Below, one piece after another: positions 57,901-64,000 of a stretch of 64,000 bases of DNA. This DNA is from Heliocidaris tuberculata (lineage: Eukaryota > Echinodermata > Echinoidea > Camarodonta > Echinometridae), in NCBI GenBank assembly GCA_025618425.1, contig CM046839.1, positions 2,046,831 through 2,110,830 on the forward strand, read 5' to 3'. A program made the position numbers and the translations under genes. The notes beneath the pieces were generated by a model. That model did no database searches. It had not been told where the DNA came from and saw only the letters and a program-made list of their open reading frames with translations. Position 1 is the stretch's first letter; every line of letters begins with the position of its first letter.

Positions 57901-59628
57901 CAAGCGCTTCACAATGGGATTTCTGTTTTTGGCACATTCGATCGAAATCATCGAACGATCACGAGAGAGGTGTTTCTTTTACGAACGACTGGAACATGTT
58001 CGTCTGTACTTTACTAACATTTTCTTGTCAATGTCTTTATTTTAATAAACTTTTATGATATTTCTTTTTTTTAACGAAATACAAACATGATAATTTTCAA
58101 TCAGACGTTCAGATTATCTCCATCAATTTTATTTTCTGCCGATGATTTAATTATTGATCATAATATGACAAGATTCAAGATGATTGCGATCTGTGATCAT
58201 CATATTTATAGTTGGATCGTAATTGGGCTAGCCAACTTAGCCAAGTCGGCTCTGAGTGCTAGTGTGTGAGAGAGAGAGAGAGAGACAGCCACTGACCACG
58301 TGACTCATCATATAGTAAATCAAGCGCTAGCTGCAAGGGCGAGCTTTAATAATAGGCACTAGCGATGTAGGTCGACCGCTAGTCTAGTTCTGGACGTTTG
58401 TAATTATTTTGTCCGTAAAACCCCATGTACGTGCACCCAGCGTATAACCTGGGAGGTGGAAGGGAGACGGCGCGAAGTCCTCTGATTCACTCTCCCAGTT
58501 TAATTACAAACGTCCAGAACTAGACTAGTCGACCGCCGGCGCTGCCGCTAGCGCTAGCAATTTGCGGATATAGTCTATATGCAGCAAGTATTTTGCCGAA
58601 CTGTCTCAGTCTCACTTCGTTGTTCAGAAGACAAAAATACGCTGGCAAATTTTTAGGAAATATCAATATCTCTAAAAGAATCCGTCACGTAAGAAACACA
58701 GGGTCCCAACTCCATTTCTTTTACCTTTTTAGTGTGTGTGCTTGGGAATATTTTTGTGTGTGTTTCGTAACTTTCTTCTCCCTTTTCTTTCATACTACGG
58801 TCTGCGGGTTGGAGAATGAGCTCGGCTCGGCCCGCAACCCGCGATCGGGGGCATCCCGGCAGGTTAACCCGTACCGCAATGGGTTCGGGTTACAGGACTA
58901 CCGGAAAATTTGAAATATTTTCCCCAGTACCCGGTACCCCGATTGGATCAGAAACAGAAAAAATGGCGATTTCTAAATATTTTGCATCCTTTTTCAGACC
59001 TTTCTTATTCAAGCATCAGCAGTCTGAAACAATTTACGTGGTCAGAAAAATATTTGGAAGTTATGATTTCTAAATATTTTACAGCAGTTTTTGACCTTCC
59101 TTATTCAAGCGTCGGCAGTCTTAAAACAATTTGCAGGGTCTGGAAATACTTTAAAGTTATGATTTACACATATTTACACCCTTTCACAAAATTTCTTATT
59201 CAAACGTGGGCAGTATGAAACAATTAACTTTCAAGTATTTTCCAGACACTGCAAATTGTTTAAGACTGCAGACGCTTGAATAAGAAAGGTCGGAAAAGGA
59301 TGTAGATTATATATACATATATAAAATGACCTCAAGTACCATTTATATCTTGTTCAATGATACCATCATACTTTTTCTCATGAACATTCAAAGAAGCTGA
59401 ACAGATATAACATAAAGAAATATACTGCATTTTAATTTTTACCTTTTTTCTGAGAATCTTTTCCCTCTAATGACATGACATTTCCCTGGAGGAAGGCATT
59501 CAGTAAGGATGGGTACTGTCCGTAACAAACGCTTCTCTTCATTCGGGTGCTGAACAATATACACACAGGAGTCTACGGGGATCCTCTCGGCAGGGAAGAA
59601 TGGGCACAGGCCAACACTCACTGGACGA
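54863..59628 (-). CDS. DTWD2: DTW-domain tRNA-uridine aminocarboxypropyltransferase, DTWD2-like (5' partial)
   Basis: Minus-strand exons 59443-59628, 56863-57070, 56162-56290, 55637-55742 and 54863-54912 join in matching phases (2, 0, 0, 1). Order of motifs: GLCPFFPAERIPV, YIVQHPNEEKRLLRTVP and GKRFSE; then IVLFPG and the signature DGTWHQA (DxTW); then EYTIRTQPSN and CTVESAAIALSVLE; then PLRAMCKFQMNHGA. This is the order of animal DTWD2, which adds the acp group of S-adenosylmethionine to a D-loop uridine of tRNA (established for the family). The first exon, expected to carry an upstream Cys pair, was not found; it may lie beyond the window. The last exon is short and the least certain. Confidence 0.88.
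54950..55440. other. DTWD2-like last intron, nothing else recognised
   Basis: AT-rich; open frame at 55184-55432 has no motif. Confidence 0.4.
55445..55620. mobile_element. MITE with GAATTCACGAAAGAGG ends
   Basis: GAATTCACGAAAGAGGTTTA and its reverse complement at 55601-55620 are the tips of about 45-bp arms that also share CCATGGTTTAAACCTCC. It ends only 17 bp from the donor of the exon at 55637, in the intron. Confidence 0.85.
55637..55742 (-). CDS. DTWD2: DTWD2-like exon, C-terminal region
   Basis: Acceptor TTTTTGTTCAG, donor CAGT|GTAAGT. Codes ILAKPLRAMCKFQMNHGAVK and a Lys/His-rich end, matching the family's C-terminal helix. Confidence 0.85.
55750..56160. other. DTWD2-like intron, nothing recognised
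   Basis: Unique AT-rich sequence. Confidence 0.5.
56162..56290 (-). CDS. DTWD2: DTWD2-like exon, 43 codons
   Basis: Acceptor TTTTTTCTAG, donor GAGAA|GTAACT, phase 0 at both ends. Codes SSEYTIRTQPSNSTVCTVES, the conserved R-x-QP and E-A/S-A-A-IAL helix of DTW proteins. Confidence 0.9.
56580..56705. mobile_element. decayed SINE-like fragment
   Basis: CCATTTACTACACCTTGGTGG then CTTGCCAATGCCATTAGTGC and GGGTGGGACTGAACTG parallel the body and B-box region of the repeat at 4200-4500 with many changes. Confidence 0.45.
56863..57070 (-). CDS. DTWD2: DTWD2-like exon with DTW signature
   Basis: Acceptor CTATCTCTAG, donor CAACAA|GTGAGT. Carries PELAKVCSSPNTIVLFPG, then YNILIMDGTWHQATSIFKSN, the motif that names the family. 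Confidence 0.93.
57139..58900. mobile_element. hAT-type element, 1.76 kb, 8-bp target duplication CCGGAAAA
   Basis: Flanks CCGGAAAA at 57131-57138 and 58901-58908 are identical. Terminal inverted repeats TAGTGTTGTAACCCG and CGGGTTACAGGACTA match with two differences. Subterminal DNA is packed with CCCG/GGGT words. No hAT transposase is recognisable, so it is non-autonomous. It lies in an intron of the DTWD2-like gene and contains a nested foldback at 58371-58534. Confidence 0.88.
58371..58534. mobile_element. foldback repeat nested in the hAT-type element
   Basis: GTCTAGTTCTGGACGTTTGT and its reverse complement form arms of about 35 bp around a 90-bp GC-rich core. Confidence 0.8.
59443..59628 (-). 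CDS. DTWD2: DTWD2-like exon, N-terminal part of domain
   Basis: Acceptor TTCTTTTCTAG, donor AAAAAG|GTAAAA, entering in phase 2. Codes SRPVSVGLCPFFPAERIPVD and QHPNEEKRLLRTVPILTECL, the conserved start of the DTW domain. Confidence 0.92.
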
Positions 59629-59714
59629 CTAGAAAAGAAATAACAGAGAATATATCAATGTAAGAAAATCTGTCTTACTAAATTACACAAATTACAGAAC
59701 ATGAGAATAATCAA

Positions 59715-59925
59715 CTAATGTAAAACCAGAAATGTTGTGACATGAAACTTTCACGATTTCTAAACGACAGCCATTTTCACAGCAAAATATTCTCATTAAC
59801 TGCAAAAATTCAGAGTTGTGTCAACGAAAATTCAATCATTTTGAGGCATGAAACTTTCGCAAGTCTAAACCACTCATAAAATTCGCAAACATTAAATGCA
59901 GGCAAAAGTTTCTGGTTTTACAGTA
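59715..59925. mobile_element. possible MITE with GTAAAACCAGAAA ends
   Basis: GTAAAACCAGAAA at the left and TTTCTGGTTTTAC at the right are perfect 13-bp inverted repeats; TGAAACTTTCRC occurs twice inside. Target duplication not resolved. Confidence 0.6.
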
Positions 59926-59929
59926 AGAG

Positions 59930-60675
59930 GAGAATGAATAAAAATGCTGATTTTGCAAATACAAGCACAATTTTACCTTTCCCTGGAATGCAGACAGACA
60001 GTGAATACTCATTAACTGGGAGGGGACAATTTCTTGCTCACATTTGAGGAACAACGAGAAACTTTTCAAAAAAATATTGAAGAAACATCTTGTATGGTTC
60101 TGGTCTAGCTGTACAAGCTCTGTGGTTTATGAAATCTGGTACTGACCACAGAATTGCCTCCCATAGCAAGTGTGTGATCTCTAGCACATATGTGCAGGAA
60201 AGGAGCAAGACCGCCGACCAAAAAACAGCCGAAAAATTTCACTTGATCAAGATGATAAAGATCCTATAGAAGAATCTGGCATGAAATCAGATATTCTTAT
60301 CATTCTAAAATGCAGAAGGAAGTGTTTTCTCAAAATTTTGCTGATTACATGTATATTGGTGTTTTTACCTCTTCAACTTAGAGGTCGTGACCACCACTGA
60401 AAATGACACAGCCCCATATAGTGATGGTTCCGTGAGTGGCACTAGTCTAGTTGAGACGCTTTGGATGTATTTTTTTGTCCATACAACCCAGGCACTGTGC
60501 GTCTATCCCGGCACAAAGTCCATGGCATGTGAATCAATGGTCTACAGTCGCTATAATAGTGATATCAATGAAAAAAAAATCATTGCTGCTGCCATTCACC
60601 TGTGACTTTGGTATGTGTGTGCATGATAGGTGATATGCTTTGATGCTCTGCATTTTAAAGTGATTTTACTATGCA
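59930..60675. other. upstream of DTWD2-like exons, nothing firmly recognised
   Basis: The plus-strand frame at 60387-60605 has no motif. I looked here for the missing DTWD2 first exon and found no convincing candidate. Confidence 0.4.
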
Positions 60676-61096
60676 TGTACTTCTTCTTCTTCTAAATGAG
60701 TACAGTCCACCATCTGGTGTATTCTCGTATTGTTTGATGGGTCTGGTGTAGTGTATGTACAGTGCCGTATAAAAAGACTTCATGATAAAACTATGTGCAG
60801 CCAAAAAACAGCAAGCCCCTTTTACGATCTGGATTTTCTGTACCTCCTGCTGGAAATAGTTACATGTAGCAGAGGTACATTACATTTGATGAGGTCTCCT
60901 GGTAGTGAGTTCCACAGTCTTATAGAGTCAGGGAAAGAATGAGCTCTGGTAGACTACAGTTTTTGCAAAGGGTAATTGTAGCTGTTGTGAATGTCCACGG
61001 TGTCCTTGGTGAAGACGGAGGCAAACTGGTGGTTGAGTATGTCCGCTTTTGATGGACTATCTGAGTAGGTGATGCCATCACTCGATTTCAGTGGAG
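60676..61096 (-). pseudogene. LINE fragment, 3' part, RT domain deleted
   Basis: Continues the minus-strand LINE from 63528 upward: DGITYSDSPSKADILNHQF and ASVFTKDTVDIHNS (the usual sequence just before the RT), then directly a C-terminal end SFPDSIRLWNSLPGDLIKCN and a 3' tail encoding TPDGGLYSFRRRR. The whole reverse transcriptase between these is missing. Confidence 0.75.
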
Positions 61097-63527
61097 TAGG
61101 GGTGGGAGTTTCGGGTATTTTTTCAATTCGGGAACCCGACTATTTTTCGGGCGGGTTCCCGGTTACCCGAAAATGATATAACACGAATTACAAGCCAATA
61201 TTTACCCCTAAGAAGCTACAAACACTGTGGGAAAACTCCTTTGTGTTTGGCAACTGAAATAAACCATTCGAGGAAAAAACAAAAACAAAAACAACAACAA
61301 CAACAACAAAACAGGCGGAGGAAATCGCGTGGGCGCAAGACAGGATAGGCATAAGCCGCCTAAATCTAATCTGTAGAAATTGTCTACCGTCTAATCATGC
61401 CAGCGCGCCAGCGCCTTAGGTAGTCACGCGCGGTCAACAGTCCCTCGCACATGTTTATCCAAAATACATGAATGTACATGTACTTATAAAAAAGGAAGGG
61501 GAATACAAAGAAATCTTATGAAGAAAAACTCGTTTGATACGATGATCATGATGATTCTTGATGATTCTTAATAATTTTGTACGGGCAGCTCTTGGGAATT
61601 TTGACATCGTGATCGTAGAGATCAAGTCACTTACTCACTTTGTACACGAACTTCACTGTTCACACGGAGTATTGATTTGCCTGGCGAAAATGGCGAGCTT
61701 TCTGTAGTATCTACACTCCTCATACTCTAATTATACACATTGCGAGTCCTCACGCACGCGGTCATCGTCTCACCGACAGTTTCATTCTCAACGTGTGATC
61801 AACCCGCCAATTATTGAAATTCACACACACGTACCACTACTAGTACACATAAAATCATCAATACATGCCGGGTCCTCTCTCTTCGCCAGTACACATACAC
61901 ACACACACACACACTCATCAGATCATGCTTCTCAAGTTTGGAATTTAGAAAGTGCAAGTTTTATGACGGAAACTGAAAAACAAGATCATTTTTTTGGGAG
62001 GTTAATTATTATTCTCTCTGACTCTCTCTCATAAATGTCACTACTAGTAAATGTTAAAGAGAAAGTTCTTAATCCCTTTGTCTGATTTGTGTTTAAAAAT
62101 GTGAAGCGTACCAGCCTTTAGACAATATATAGTTGATAACTCTTATTATGAACCCGTCCCTCAACTGCCCCATGCCTTCCACCACCTGATGGAGATCGGA
62201 GACAATAATAAATAAATGAAACAAAGGAAACATAAATATATTAAATGTGTCCATGACATTTTTTTTTTCTCGCTCTACAGTCAAGAAGTCAACACGTAAC
62301 TTTTCATTTTGACATTTTCGATGTGCAATATACATGTAAATAAAGATGTTCTTTCAAAGGACTTTGCAAAACAAACAAGAGCTGTACCTGTGTTTTCTGT
62401 CAGAGTGTCATTAATTCACATAATCATCAATTCATCATGATCAACCATATAGCACCATTGATATCATCATCGATCATCATAATCATCAAAGACATCATCA
62501 TCATATCATCATCAAGATAATAACATCATCAAAACAATTATCTTCATCAGACATCAAATATCATCATTCATCAAACTCATCATTCATCAAAAAAAATCAT
62601 CAAGCCAACATTTTCTTCTCTGTCCGACTGCAACTTCATCCTTTAACACACACATGCGGTTCCCTTTTGAAATTCGATCTGTTTATACAAAGCGCCTTTC
62701 CGCCCAATGCCGCCGCGGTATATGAAAGGAAAAAAGAAGAAGAAGAAAAAAAAAAGGCGCATACCTCCATTGGCTGGCTGGCATATGACTTGTCATGACT
62801 TGTTATTAACGGACCGCTCATGAAATGACGTCACAAGCCCAATTTTATGAATGAAAATGTTAATCGCGCGCACTGTAGACATCCTTTGCTTCTCACAGCC
62901 TTGCTTTTCACTTTCGCATGAACAATGAAGGATATTATTTTGGATATATCGTTCATGTACTCTTAATCTGATTTCAGTAATTGGTAACTTCTTTGCTAAA
63001 GTTTCAGGATATTGTGACAGTGTCAGATCGTGATCGTCGATGTTAAAAATACCTGTTTAATAGTGTACGAGTTGTGAGATGCCACGTGCGAGTGTGGAGC
63101 GACTGTTGAATATGCATGAGTTTGTAAACTTTACGCCCGTTAATCGCTCATAGACTTATCGTTCACTGCAAAGAAGGGGGAAGGGCACTAAATGCAAATA
63201 ATGTCATGGGTTCAATGGACCAATGAGCAGTCTCCGAATAGCGGCAGTGAGCTTTGCTCTCTGTGTATACGAATGTGTAAGGTTATGTTTCACAGTGAGT
63301 TGAACGAATCAAAAGCGCATCACTGCAATGGTGCGCTAGAGCGCTACATGGATTTTTTTTACATGTAAATAGTAAATGGCTGTTCGACGTTCATCTACCG
63401 CCTTGTCGTGTACATACATAGGTGATACTTAAATACTCATTTTCGGGTATCGGTTATTTAATATTTTGACCCGGGTCCCGAGGCTCTCGGGCGGGACTCG
63501 GGTACCCGGTTTTTAGTCCCAGCCCTA
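61097..63527. mobile_element. hAT-type element, 2.43 kb, 8-bp target duplication CAGTGGAG
   Basis: Target duplication CAGTGGAG at 61089-61096 and 63528-63535 is exact. Ends TAGGGGTGGGA and TCCCAGCCCTA are inverted with one mismatch. Subterminal regions are dense in CGGGT/ACCCG, ending GGACTCGGGTACCCGG. I see no transposase frame. Inside: a (CA)n run at about 61899, an ATC-rich tract at 62410-62600 and a possible CRE-like TGACGTCA at 62826. Confidence 0.9.
62410..62600. repeat. imperfect ATC/ATCA-rich tract
   Basis: Irregular repeats of ATCATC and ATCATCA within the hAT-type element. Confidence 0.8.
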
Positions 63528-64000
63528 CAGTGGAGATACTCCTGAGGAGTCGCAGCGTCTGCTTTTAATGTAGCTCCAAAAGAGCTTAAGATTTCCTGAG
63601 TAGTATGGACAGAGTAGGTGATGCCATCTCCTAATTTACATTAAGTGGAGATACTCCTGAGGAGTCGCATCATCTGCTTTTAATGAAGCTCCAAAAGTGC
63701 TTAGGATTTCCTGAGGAGTCTGGACTAACAATATCTGTAAGGTAGTCATCGTGGGCACATTTACAGGCTTGTCTAGTTTACCTCTTCAGATGCTGATATT
63801 GAAGGAAGTCCCTTGGGTCCTGAGATCTCTTGGCTTAATATAGTTTATTAACCTCACATAAGTGTGAGTGGGCTTGGATCGGACAAAGCATCGTATCTTC
63901 TGCCGTGTAAGTCGGTTCAGGGGTGTTGTAATCCTGGAAACGGGTAGAAGACATCTTAGAAGGAACATGCTTGTCTTGCAGTTCAACAAGAAACTGCTTG
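63528..64000 (-). pseudogene. LINE fragment, endonuclease-RT linker
   Basis: On the minus strand, with frame changes: HVPSKMSSTRF, RLTRQKIRCFVRSKPTHTYV, then NPKHFWSFIKSR and CDSSGVSPL. This is the linker after the endonuclease of CR1/RTE-like ORF2. A segment of about 115 bp is duplicated in tandem (63530-63640 and 63650-63730). The element runs off the window end. Confidence 0.7.

Noticed and set aside
58816..59218. Plus-strand frames across the right end of the 57139-58900 element
   Set aside because: They span the element border and flanking intron, contain no domain and run opposite to the DTWD2-like gene.
60360..60610. Minus-strand candidate for the missing DTWD2 first exon (contains CLGC)
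   Set aside because: No frame gives a Cys pair followed by a phase 2 donor in the right order, and stops intervene.

Overview
The window looks like nuclear DNA of an animal, most likely a marine invertebrate deuterostome such as an echinoderm or hemichordate. That placement is inference from texture: AT-rich sequence, split genes with GT-AG introns, abundant microsatellites and C/G runs, many short inverted-repeat elements, tRNA-derived SINE-like repeats and decayed non-LTR retrotransposons. I see no bacterial-style operon, rRNA, functional tRNA or CRISPR. Most of the open frames are repeat or transposon remnants; only three host genes can be reconstructed.

Host genes. (1) A plus-strand five-exon gene (7978-14732) encodes a 275-residue type I membrane protein: signal peptide, one CUB domain split over two exons, one LDL-receptor class A module, a transmembrane helix and a short tail. 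All four introns are phase 1 and every junction joins in frame. (2) A plus-strand three-exon gene (28437-41440) encodes an unrecognised basic, helical 131-residue protein. Its 12.4 kb first intron holds a giant 40-bp minisatellite and a mariner-like transposon, and its last two exons are repeated in a near-identical 1.64 kb tandem duplication. (3) A minus-strand gene (54863-59628, 5' end missing) encodes a DTW-domain tRNA-uridine aminocarboxypropyltransferase of DTWD2 type.

Layout. 1-7.9 kb: intergenic repeats, LINE tails, a SINE and MITEs. 8-14.7 kb: the CUB/LDLa gene. 15-17.2 kb: a foldback element and a CT-rich minisatellite. 18-27 kb: transposon graveyard with two copies of a transposase-derived sequence, one of which has expanded into a 91-bp tandem array, a reverse transcriptase on the minus strand, an unnamed metazoan transposon protein broken by stops, and LINE ORF1/ORF2 pieces. 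27-28 kb: a piggyBac-type element. 28.4-43.3 kb: gene 2. 44.5-53.6 kb: duplicated Harbinger-like blocks, a broken SAP/SWIM transposon gene, and a second large block of the same 40-bp minisatellite. 54.8-59.6 kb: the DTW gene, with one hAT element and several MITEs in its introns. 60.7-64 kb: a LINE lacking its reverse transcriptase, split by a 2.4 kb hAT element with an exact 8-bp target duplication.

The most unusual structure is the 40-bp minisatellite family. It occupies about 9 kb in two loci, contains four identical 275-bp inserts with a zinc-knuckle-like relic, and a 454-bp piece of its leader edge has been transplanted into the transposase region of the mariner element along with a 336-bp duplication of that element.
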